Of a stretch of DNA of 48,157 bases, positions 1 to 7,288 are shown piece by piece. Position numbers and translations under genes: made by a program. This DNA is from CAZSMK01 sp964608095 (lineage in GTDB: Bacteria > Sumerlaeota > Sumerlaeia > MWCT01 > JAGHBZ01), in assembly GCA_964608095.1 (NCBI GenBank), contig CAZSMK010000085.1, positions 1-48,157 of the forward strand, given 5' to 3'. The notes under the pieces were generated by a model, which ran no database searches, was not told where the DNA came from, and saw only the letters and a list, made by a program, of their open reading frames with translations. The stretch's first letter is position 1; each line of letters opens with the position of its first letter.

Positions 1-92
1 GCTTGAAGAGTTGGCTCATCCAGATCGGAGAAAAGTATAGACTTTTCAAGAACGCCCCTGCAGTGCTCATAGAATGGAGATTCAGGCTTCAT
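1..92 (-). CDS. Crp/Fnr-type regulator, N-terminal fragment (partial)
   Basis: Reading leftwards from an ATG at 90-92 there is an open frame of 30 codons that runs off the window edge. A good Shine-Dalgarno sequence, GGAGGC, sits about 5 bases before the ATG, which supports the start. The peptide contains CRGVLEKSILFSDLDEPTLQ, which resembles the beginning of cyclic-nucleotide-binding (Crp/Fnr) regulators, where a pattern like 'L..iplFsgL.eeeL' precedes the cNMP beta-barrel. Only this pre-barrel helix is visible, so neither the ligand nor the DNA-binding part can be judged. It lies downstream of, and on the same strand as, the B12-binding radical SAM gene. It could also be another protein with a cNMP-binding domain, such as a kinase or channel. 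Confidence 0.55.
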   Translation of the reverse strand, partial: MKPESPFYEHCRGVLEKSILFSDLDEPTLQ

Positions 93-180
93 GTTTGCCT
101 CCCGAACTTCAAAATGATCAGAACAATAATAATGTAAAGCATTGCACCGCTTTCTTTTATTTTAGGTTTCGTGTTCAACA

Positions 181-1572
181 TTACACTTCTTTTACCAACT
201 CGTGGTTATGACCCCGTTGACAATTGAACTCCGCGTATGCCCGGGAGTCCACACCGAGCTTACTCCTGTAATAGAGATTGTTCATCAGGTTCATGAACGG
301 CTTGCGGCGTTGCCACAAGTTGCCCCACGTTCTAAGCAAAATACGCGACAAGGAATAAAAATCTCGGTTGCAGGAAATCATTTCCTGGATGATACCATCC
401 TGAGACAAATGCTTATACCGGGCTACCGGGAAAGTTACCGTGTAGTATTTCCAGTCTTCCGGGAATGCATCGAGGGCGATGCGGTCCTCCGATTTCATCT
501 GGTTCCACAGGTGCGTGCCGGGAAAAGGTGTCATAAACCCGACACTGAGGGTGTCTATACCATACTGGCTTGCCGCCTCGGCGATACGTTTGCCGATGCC
601 CGATTTGTCTATGTCCAATCCAATCATAAAGGAACCAGCGACCAGTATACCGTGTCGCTGTATGCGCCGCACGGAGGCACGGAAATCCCGTCCCTTCAAC
701 AGGTTGAATTTCTTGCCGAGCTCCCGAAGCCCTTCCGGCGTGGGGGTTTCGAAGCCGATGAAGACGCCTCTGCACCCAGTCTTCGCGGCCAGGGCCAGCA
801 GTTCTTCGTCATCGGCAAAGTTAATGGTGGTCTGGGCAATCCATTTTTTCCGTAGCCTCGCCTTTGCCATAGCGCGGAATAGGTCTTTGGCGCGCGCGAT
901 GTGTTCCGGGCGCGTGCCGATGAGGTTGTCGTCCACCACCAGAACATACTTCTCACGGATCAACTGGAATTCCCGCACCACATCCGCAATGGGTCGCTGC
1001 CGATAGCGGGCTCCATTGAACGCTGTCACGCTACAAAAACTACAATTCAAGGGACAGCCACGCGTGGTCTGAATGGAACCGAAGGCATATCCCGTAGCCA
1101 GCAAATCATGACGAGCGAACGGTACATCGCTTATCTCGACCAGCCCTCCGTCATACCGGCGTTTCAGACGGCCCTGTCGGGCGTCCTCGACGAGCTGTGA
1201 CCAGACGCCCTCGGCTTCCCCAGTGACAACCGAGTCCACATGCTCCAGTACCTCGTCCAGGCACATGGTGGCGTGAATGCCGCCCATGACGACGGGCACG
1301 CCCAAACGCCGGAAGTAAGCCGCCACTTCATAGGCGCGGTTAGCCTGCGAGGTGAACGCGGTAATGCCCACCAGGTCCGGCTGAGGCATGGCCGGATAGT
1401 TCGGCGCGCAGAGGTTCTCGTCCACGATCGTGGTGTCCCACTCAGGCGGGGTCAGACCCGCGAGAACCAGCAGGCTGAGCGGTTTCCACACGCGGTATTG
1501 GTTCCAGCGGCGCTCCATGGCTCTGGCGATGAGAGCAAACGGATTGGAGGGGTTGATCAGATATAGCCGCAC
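181..1572 (-). CDS. B12-binding domain radical SAM protein
   Basis: This 463-residue cytoplasmic protein has the usual two-part build of cobalamin-binding radical SAM enzymes. The N-terminal 130 residues form a Rossmann-like B12-binding region (VGITAFTSQ, PVVMGGIHAT, VVTGEAEG). A radical SAM barrel follows, with the cluster motif CPLNCSFC inside TTRGCPLNCSFCSV, and then GFETPTPEGL and GSFMIGLD, typical of this class. The start is GTG at 1570-1572, with AAGGA about 10 bases upstream. Relatives modify hopanoids, lipids, bacteriochlorophyll or natural products by methylation or ring chemistry. The substrate cannot be read from the sequence, and no pathway genes sit beside it. The next gene downstream on the same strand is a Crp/Fnr-like regulator 88 bases away. 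The family call is firm; the reaction is unknown. Confidence 0.9.
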   Translation of the reverse strand: MRLYLINPSNPFALIARAMERRWNQYRVWKPLSLLVLAGLTPPEWDTTIVDENLCAPNYPAMPQPDLVGITAFTSQANRAYEVAAYFRRLGVPVVMGGIHATMCLDEVLEHVDSVVTGEAEGVWSQLVEDARQGRLKRRYDGGLVEISDVPFARHDLLATGYAFGSIQTTRGCPLNCSFCSVTAFNGARYRQRPIADVVREFQLIREKYVLVVDDNLIGTRPEHIARAKDLFRAMAKARLRKKWIAQTTINFADDEELLALAAKTGCRGVFIGFETPTPEGLRELGKKFNLLKGRDFRASVRRIQRHGILVAGSFMIGLDIDKSGIGKRIAEAASQYGIDTLSVGFMTPFPGTHLWNQMKSEDRIALDAFPEDWKYYTVTFPVARYKHLSQDGIIQEMISCNRDFYSLSRILLRTWGNLWQRRKPFMNLMNNLYYRSKLGVDSRAYAEFNCQRGHNHELVKEV

Positions 1573-2232
1573 AGTGCCTATTCCTTTCTGGATAGTGATT
1601 GGCTTCTTCTTCTTCCTTTTTTCAATAGCGTTATTTTACTCAGATTTGGTTAAATATTAATGAGGACCAAGATAAATATCAAGTTTTTCTTTTTTGTAAT
1701 TCTCCCACACCCTTACTTACACGCTTAATAGTTCAACTCACTTTTTGAACCCCAAAAACAGCCTTGATTTACGTTCATGCTCGGGTTTCTATCAAGGATG
1801 CGGAAGGCAGTAGTCCCGCCTGGAGAGGGACGCCCTTGCCCTTGACAGTTTCACGAGTAGGAGCCGAACTCGCTGACATTCTGTAGTGCTTCAGCGAAAG
1901 TTGTACATTTAGCGTTTATGGAGGTAGAGAGAAATGCGAGCTGGCTGTTCCGCTGGAGTCTGATCATTTAAAACAACGCACGCCTCTGTCCAAAAGCAAG
2001 GCGGACATTTCTCCAGAATAAGGCACGCAATTCCAGGAATCCTGGCACGCGCTCGAGAAAAGCCTTACTTGCATTCGCCGAAAGCCTCACACACTTTTCT
2101 GAAAAGCCTTACCTGCTTCAGAAAATTGGCTTACCTGTGTTTTATCAACTCCTATACTTGAGGTTAAAAAGTTCCTGACGAGTTCCCGCATTAATTGCAT
2201 GGTTACTTATATTCACTGGCAAATACGCCCAT
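1573..2232. other. Intergenic stretch without a supported gene
   Basis: No reading frame with a credible start, composition or recognisable motif was found on either strand. The stretch precedes the integrase relic and holds a pair of imperfect 16-base direct repeats. It may be old mobile-element debris, but that is inference from the neighbouring relic only. Confidence 0.5.
2057..2139. repeat. Short imperfect direct repeats
   Basis: GAAAAGCCTTACTTGC (2057-2072) recurs as GAAAAGCCTTACCTGC (2101-2116), 44 bases apart with one mismatch. Weaker echoes are CGAAAGCCTCAC (about 2079-2090) and TTGGCTTACCTGTG (about 2126-2139). They lie about 100 bases before the integrase remnant. They could be recombinase arm-site-like repeats or chance; there is no further support. 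Confidence 0.35.
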
Positions 2233-2430
2233 GTGATTGTACCAGGTGTTCTGTTGCAGGGATTATGTGGGTTACAATTGCAAGAGGCCGTGCGACTTCG
2301 TGTTAATAATGTCAATCTCGATGATGCAACAATCACGATTGAAGGTGACGTGAAGAATAAGTGGCACGTTCGAAAAATTCCTGTACCGCACTGTAGAAAT
2401 GAGCCTGAAATATCACAAATCATCCCTTAA
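2233..2430 (+). pseudogene. Tyrosine recombinase/integrase remnant
   Basis: A 65-codon open frame carries a block that aligns by eye with the catalytic 'box I' of tyrosine recombinases, usually written T-G-L-R-x-x-E-A-x-x-L. Here it reads GLCGLQLQEAVRLRVNNVNL, followed by DDATITIEGDVKNKW and KIPVPH, matching the usual 'GTITV..GKGNKdR.VPL' continuation. The N-terminal core-binding domain, the HxxR box and the catalytic Tyr are all missing. The position of the first catalytic Arg is Gln (codon CAA, one transition from CGA). The frame stops right after the PVPH strand. It lies 87 bases from the 3' end of tRNA-Pro, a common type of integration site. It is almost certainly non-functional. Confidence 0.7.
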
Positions 2431-2474
2431 CAATTACGTCACCCAGATATATAGTCTTTAGCCCCCAAAAAAGT

Positions 2475-2504
2475 AAAAACCTGACAAGAGTACATCAGGT
2501 TTTT
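2475..2504 (-). terminator. Rho-independent terminator of tRNA-Pro
   Basis: AAAAACCTGA (2475-2484) pairs perfectly with TCAGGTTTTT (2495-2504) around a 10-base loop. Read on the minus strand it lies about 12 bases beyond the CCA end of the tRNA and is followed by a T-rich run, as expected for an intrinsic terminator. Confidence 0.8.
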
Positions 2505-2516
2505 GTATATTTTAAA

Positions 2517-2594
<78 letters not shown>

Positions 2595-2629
2595 ACCTGT
2601 ACTTTTTCTTATGTCAATATTATGTTTAT

Positions 2630-2659
2630 ATTATGTGTTCGACCTCGGTCGATTGTCAA
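2630..2659 (-). promoter_or_regulatory. Sigma70-type promoter of tRNA-Pro
   Basis: On the minus strand a perfect -35 box TTGACA (2654-2659) is followed after 18 bases by CATAAT (2630-2635), five of six matches to the -10 consensus. Transcription would start about 30 bases before the tRNA. Confidence 0.65.
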
Positions 2660-2714
2660 GGGTGAATGAATATAGCACTGATTGCCGGGGACTTGATGAT
2701 AACACCTTTTGTTC

Positions 2715-2738
2715 CTCGCACTCGCACTCGTACTCGTT
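2715..2738 (+). repeat. Hexanucleotide tandem repeat
   Basis: Four consecutive 6-base units: CTCGCA, CTCGCA, CTCGTA, CTCGTT. They lie in the non-coding gap before the propeller/NodB-like gene. No function can be read from them. Confidence 0.55.
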
Positions 2739-2905
2739 GTCGGTTATCGAACAAAGGGGATTCCATTCGCGACGGCGCGTCTTCGATCCGCTATGGGTGC
2801 GTCTTCGACCTCATCGCGGGAGTGATATTGATATTGAGTTGCGTCGTTCGGTCATATATACTCACCGTACACTCGCATTAAACAAATGAAAGGTTTTTAT
2901 CGCAA

Positions 2906-5791
2906 ATGAAATGGTTCCCGCTCGTTTTTGTTTTTGTCGCATGTCTTCTTCCTCTTAATATCTCCGCTGACCTTTTCTGGGCGGATTATAAAACAGGCGA
3001 CGCCGCGTTATCGGTTGATCGGTTTAACCGTCCCGAATCTCCTGGCGAGTCGTGTGTCGTTGTTGGCTATGATTCAGGCGATGTGGTATGTTACAGTTCC
3101 ACACCGACGTCGCCTCCTATTACGCTCTGGTCTGCACACCTCGATGAGTCGGTTACGGCGCTTATGGTTTTTCCCGATATCCGAATCGATGGGTATCCTC
3201 TTGTGTTCGCGGGAACGGACAAAGGGCAAGTAGCGGGACTCATTGGCGGCGGCAAGAGCGCAGGCGATGTGTATAGGCAATTTTCGAGTATATGCGGGAT
3301 TGCGGCATTTGCGTGTATTCCGGACGTAACCGGCGACGGCATTGGGGAGCTTGCAGCAGGCGGCGCCGAGCAGGCTGTATATCTTTACGATGTCCACGAT
3401 GACAGTATTATATGGAAGCGCGATCTCGACCCATCCAACGGAAGCCTGTATATACACCTTCTCACTCATGCGGGCGATCTGAATACCGACGGCGTGCCGG
3501 ATATTATGGCTCGTACCTGGAGCGGTCATCTATGGGCATTGAAGGGAGAGGACGGTTCGGATGTCTGGAAACTCTATGTTGACGGTGGGTTTACGGATGC
3601 AATGGTCAGGTTCGGCGACGTCAACGGCGACGGTCTTCCCGATTTTCTCGTGGGAGGAACGACGGATATTGTATCTATGAGGTCGGGAAGCGACGGTTCG
3701 AGTATCTGGTATAGTTATTTTGACCGTCCGATCCGGGACGTGGCTCCCATACTCGACATTGACGACGATGGAACGACGGATGCTCTTGCCTGTACCGCGG
3801 GAGGCGACGTGGCGTGCATTTCGGGGAAGGGGAGTGGCTCGGTCAGCCCCATCTGGACAGCCAACATCGGCGACGTCTGCAGGGATGTTGAATCGATCAG
3901 CGACCTCGACGGTGACAGTGGTCACGATGCAGTTGTATGTGGGGAAAACGGAGTCGTTGCTGCGTTTAATGGAAGCGACGGGACACCCATCTGGTCGTGG
4001 CAGGCTTCGGACGTGGTGCGGCATATTTGTGTGGTTAGCGATACGGATGGCGACGGGTTCGATGACGTTGTCGCCCTGTTGCTCGACGGAACGGTAGCGT
4101 TGATTTCGGGCAATTCCATGGGAACCTTCGGAGTTGAGCAGGATCTCTCCTTTCAACAGAGTACTATCCAGAGAAATGTACACACCCCGTCTGTTCGCCC
4201 CGGTGAACATCCAACCCCCTCCAGTGGGGATTTTGCGTCCAAAGCGGGAGCGGACGAGGTGCCAATAATTCTCTGGCATGACATTATACCCGATGTACAC
4301 TATACGTATGGGTGTTCAGTTGAGAATTTCACCGCCCAGATGGATTTGCTTGTGGAAGGAGGGTATACGTGCGTCTCGCTCGATCAGATTGCGGATTGGA
4401 TCGAAGGCAAAGATGATCTACCGACCCGACCTATCTGTCTTACGTTCGACGGACCGTACGAAGGACACCACACGCACGCCTATCAGATAATGAAGGAGAG
4501 AGGGCTTTTTGCAATTTCATACATAACGGCTGATTGGATAGGGACGGCAAACCATTGCGACTGGCATCATTTGCGTGAGATGGACGAGGATGCCGTCGAG
4601 GATATCCAGAACCATACCATCAATCATCCAAACCTGACGACCGTGTCGGAAGCGGAAGTGCGAAAGCAGCTCAGCGAGTGCAATGAATCCATCCGACGGC
4701 ATCTCAACGGGAAGATAGCGACACATCATGCATATCCTGGATGTGCGTACAACAGTTCTGTCATGCAGATATGCAGCGAGGAGGGAATTAGAACGGCAAC
4801 CACGTGTGCAGGTCGTCGGGCGGTAAAGAGCGATAATCTTTTCGCCCTTCCCCGTTTTACTATCACAAAAGGCACCACGCTCGATCAGTTTAAAACCTGG
4901 ATTCAGTACGATGAACCGATTATTGCTGATCCGCTTCCCTATGAATATGTTGGCGAAGTAGGCTCGAGCTGGGGAATGCCCTCGTTCGGCGACGTTGACG
5001 CGGAAGGCAAACTCTGGGTCTGTGACTACACGAAGGACGATGTCCGCGTGTTTCATGCAGATGGAACCGAGGCGTCATTCTCACCCATAACGCAGGGGAA
5101 GAATCAAGCAGGTGAGACCGTTACGATAGACGCGCCGTCAGGTGTCGCTGTGACACCCTCGGGCAAAGTGTTGGTAAGTATTTGCGACTACTTCGACACG
5201 CCACAATACCTGGGAGTTCTTGTTTACGATGCGTCAACGGGCGCTGCGGAACCGGGCTTTGACGTGTCGTATAAACTGGGCGATATCGACTGCGACAGCG
5301 ACGGGAATATCTTCATTGTGGACAAGGTTGATTTCAACTGGCACGTGTACACACCGGATTTTGTTGAGATGGCGGGTAGCCCGTTCGGACCTGGCACAAC
5401 CAACCACATTCAGCGTGGGATCGCGGTTCGCCCCGATTCATCAATGGTGTATGTAATAAGCGAGACGGACGGCGTTGTTCACGTGTGGTCGGGAACGGTC
5501 AGCGACTCCACGGCTTCGTACACAAAGCAGACGGCGCTTTACACGGCTCTCACCGGACCGAGCGGCGGAGTCGACGTTATGAACGATAAAACCGTCCTTG
5601 TCGGCGATGATAACAGAAACATCATCCTGGGCTTCAGAGCCGATCACAGTGTGTGGGGAATTCTCACTGACGTACCGCGCCCGCGTGGCTGTGCGTTCAC
5701 GCCGGACGGGTCGTATCTCTGGACTATAAGTCAGAGTAGCTCGGTAAAAAAGTGGAAACGTAAAGCGACGCAGATGTGGCTTGCATATTAG
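2906..5791 (+). CDS. Secreted double beta-propeller protein with NodB-like deacetylase domain
   Basis: A 961-residue exported protein with a clear signal peptide (MKWFPLVFVFVACLLPLNISA). Residues about 40-400 form a propeller with six FG-GAP-like calcium loops, including DVTGDGIGE, DLNTDGVPD, DVNGDGLPD, DIDDDGTTD and DTDGDGFDD. Residues about 450-685 resemble a polysaccharide deacetylase (NodB homology) domain: VPIILWHDI at its start, a TFDxP strand (T513-P517) and the metal-binding HTINHP (H570, H574). In the usual TFDDG motif two Asp are present; here it is TFDGP, so one is lost. The arginine/proline motif is only weakly kept (AYPGCAYN). Residues about 690-950 look like a second NHL/SMP30-type propeller. 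It may bind or de-N-acetylate an extracellular glycan, but the altered motif makes activity uncertain. It stands alone in its operon. Confidence 0.8.
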   Translation: MKWFPLVFVFVACLLPLNISADLFWADYKTGDAALSVDRFNRPESPGESCVVVGYDSGDVVCYSSTPTSPPITLWSAHLDESVTALMVFPDIRIDGYPLVFAGTDKGQVAGLIGGGKSAGDVYRQFSSICGIAAFACIPDVTGDGIGELAAGGAEQAVYLYDVHDDSIIWKRDLDPSNGSLYIHLLTHAGDLNTDGVPDIMARTWSGHLWALKGEDGSDVWKLYVDGGFTDAMVRFGDVNGDGLPDFLVGGTTDIVSMRSGSDGSSIWYSYFDRPIRDVAPILDIDDDGTTDALACTAGGDVACISGKGSGSVSPIWTANIGDVCRDVESISDLDGDSGHDAVVCGENGVVAAFNGSDGTPIWSWQASDVVRHICVVSDTDGDGFDDVVALLLDGTVALISGNSMGTFGVEQDLSFQQSTIQRNVHTPSVRPGEHPTPSSGDFASKAGADEVPIILWHDIIPDVHYTYGCSVENFTAQMDLLVEGGYTCVSLDQIADWIEGKDDLPTRPICLTFDGPYEGHHTHAYQIMKERGLFAISYITADWIGTANHCDWHHLREMDEDAVEDIQNHTINHPNLTTVSEAEVRKQLSECNESIRRHLNGKIATHHAYPGCAYNSSVMQICSEEGIRTATTCAGRRAVKSDNLFALPRFTITKGTTLDQFKTWIQYDEPIIADPLPYEYVGEVGSSWGMPSFGDVDAEGKLWVCDYTKDDVRVFHADGTEASFSPITQGKNQAGETVTIDAPSGVAVTPSGKVLVSICDYFDTPQYLGVLVYDASTGAAEPGFDVSYKLGDIDCDSDGNIFIVDKVDFNWHVYTPDFVEMAGSPFGPGTTNHIQRGIAVRPDSSMVYVISETDGVVHVWSGTVSDSTASYTKQTALYTALTGPSGGVDVMNDKTVLVGDDNRNIILGFRADHSVWGILTDVPRPRGCAFTPDGSYLWTISQSSSVKKWKRKATQMWLAY

Positions 5792-6113
5792 GATTCGCAA
5801 AGACTTGAAATTATATTTATACACGAGTATGACATGCTTTAGCCGTTAAGGATTTACCTGATGTGCATTTCAGCGAATGAAAATATTCCATGTGAAGTCG
5901 CAAACTCCCCTTGAGACGGAGCCCGTATCGGAACTCAAAAATCTGCTCACCCGCGGTAAATTAAACGTTCATCTTGCTATCGTTATTTTGTTTGCCGAAC
6001 AGGGAGATGAGGAGAGTACAAACAGTAGGTGGATGATTTTTTTATGTCCGGTACTTCTTGAGGATAATAAATGATGCGGCTCGAAACAATAAGCCCAATC
6101 AGGAATCTTCGGT
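5792..6113. other. Intergenic stretch without a supported gene
   Basis: AT-rich gap of 322 bases between two plus-strand genes. The only frame, 65 codons at 5877-6074, has no ribosome binding site and no recognisable composition. No terminator hairpin or promoter stands out. Confidence 0.5.
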
Positions 6114-6782
6114 GTGTTTTATCCAACAAGCAAAGATGATCCAGTGGATGTCGTGACACATATTCTTTCAGGAACGTCGACTGCACGGCTCCTTACAGGC
6201 TCGCATCGTAGAGTTCGTGCTCCCATGCTTGCTGCAACGTTCGGCAGCCTTTTCCCGGACGTTGATTTCTGGCTCTATTGGGTGGGTCCTGAGTTTTTCG
6301 GCAGCTATCACCGTATGGTATCTCATTCAATACCCGGACTCCTTATAGTATCCCTCGTAGCAGGCTCTCTGGCATGGTGGATATCACATCGAGCCTGGTT
6401 TCGCCGGGTTCCTATGGGATTCGTCCCCGGAGTTGAACCTCGCTCTCAGGACATAGCTACATCATGGACACAATGTATCCTCTTTGCTGCATGGGCTGCG
6501 CATCTCCATTTCTGGTTCGACTGGATAACGGGATGGGGATTGATGCCTTTCTGGCCTTTTTCTTCCGTGGATTACTCTTTAAAAGCTGTGAGTTCGTTTG
6601 ATTCGATTGTATGGGGCTTGACTTTAGCATTCTGGGCTGTTTTACATATTACACTTCGAACCAACACATCCGAAGCCGCACCCATCAAGTCAACTCATCG
6701 TTTTATGGGTGTAGCTTATGTAATAATTCTTGCAGCATACGTAATCTTGAAATGGTCGACTGGAGAAAGATCCATATTGTAG
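6114..6782 (+). CDS. DUF457/YdjM-type membrane-bound metal-dependent hydrolase
   Basis: A 222-residue integral membrane protein with the hallmarks of the DUF457 (YdjM-like) family: VTHILSGTSTARL near the start, PDVDFW, HRMVSHSIPGLL, and the later HLHFWFDWITGWG followed by PFWPF. These His and Asp residues sit at membrane boundaries and are thought to bind metal; phospholipid-phosphatase-like or LexA-associated roles have been suggested for relatives, none proven here. About five hydrophobic segments are visible. Two GTG starts are possible. The one at 6114 has AGGA seven bases upstream; the one at 6144 would give M-D-V-V-T-H, the beginning usual for the family, but lacks a Shine-Dalgarno sequence. 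I keep the longer form with reserve. Confidence 0.75.
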   Translation: MFYPTSKDDPVDVVTHILSGTSTARLLTGSHRRVRAPMLAATFGSLFPDVDFWLYWVGPEFFGSYHRMVSHSIPGLLIVSLVAGSLAWWISHRAWFRRVPMGFVPGVEPRSQDIATSWTQCILFAAWAAHLHFWFDWITGWGLMPFWPFSSVDYSLKAVSSFDSIVWGLTLAFWAVLHITLRTNTSEAAPIKSTHRFMGVAYVIILAAYVILKWSTGERSIL

Positions 6783-6872
6783 ATTCAACTGGTAGCATTA
6801 GTCCACTTAATGAAAGACAGTACGTCGGATATAAAATCGATCAGGATGCTTTTCTTTCTAAAAGGATCGAAT

Positions 6873-7037
6873 ATGAAAAAAACCCTCTTGACCTTGTCAT
6901 TCTCATCATTAATAATTGTGCTCTGTGCGATGCTTACTGTCTCTCAATCTCTGGAGATAACGACAGGAGAGCCGGCATCCATCCCTGTAGTTATGAGTTC
7001 CGAGATTCCTGCGTACATAATCCAGTTCCTTATTTAG
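6873..7037 (+). pseudogene. Truncated copy of the 5' end of the GH-A glycosidase gene
   Basis: An ATG at 6873 with AAGGA six bases upstream opens a 54-codon frame: a signal peptide (MKKTLLTLSFSSLIIVLCAM) followed by SLEITTGEPAS, then a short unrelated tail and TAG. The mature N-terminus of the glycosidase at 9925 reads ALEITTEEPAN, and the DNA is also close: CTGGAGATAACGACAG is identical in both, followed by GAGCCGGC. This looks like a leftover of a duplication or of a second family member whose body was deleted. The 250 bases after it are AT-rich and hold no gene. It could instead be a very short secreted peptide, but the abrupt end of homology argues against this. Confidence 0.6.
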
Positions 7038-7288
7038 TCTTGATTGAAACTCTTTCTCAGGGGCTATGTACGTTTATAAAAATGACACAAAGGAGTACTT
7101 TATAAAAATGTATATAAGGCTCTCAAGTTCAGTATAATTATAAGTAATGAGCAGTTTTCAACGTACGATTGCTTCTCATGATAAATACACAGGAATAAGA
7201 GTCGAGATAGGTTGATAGAAATCTCATGCAATCTTTCATCTTCAACCTTTTGAATAATAAAAGATACACGCTCCCTTTTAGAACTTGC

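Noticed and set aside
202..855. 217-codon plus-strand frame opposite the B12 radical SAM gene
   Set aside because: It is antisense to a gene with clear catalytic motifs and has no family features of its own.
3530..4300. 256-codon minus-strand frame opposite the propeller/NodB-like gene
   Set aside because: A shadow frame: Arg/Pro/Val-rich without motifs, explained by the repetitive Asp/Gly codons on the coding strand.
5877..6074. 65-codon plus-strand frame
   Set aside because: No Shine-Dalgarno sequence, no recognisable motif and it lies in an AT-rich gap; insufficient support.
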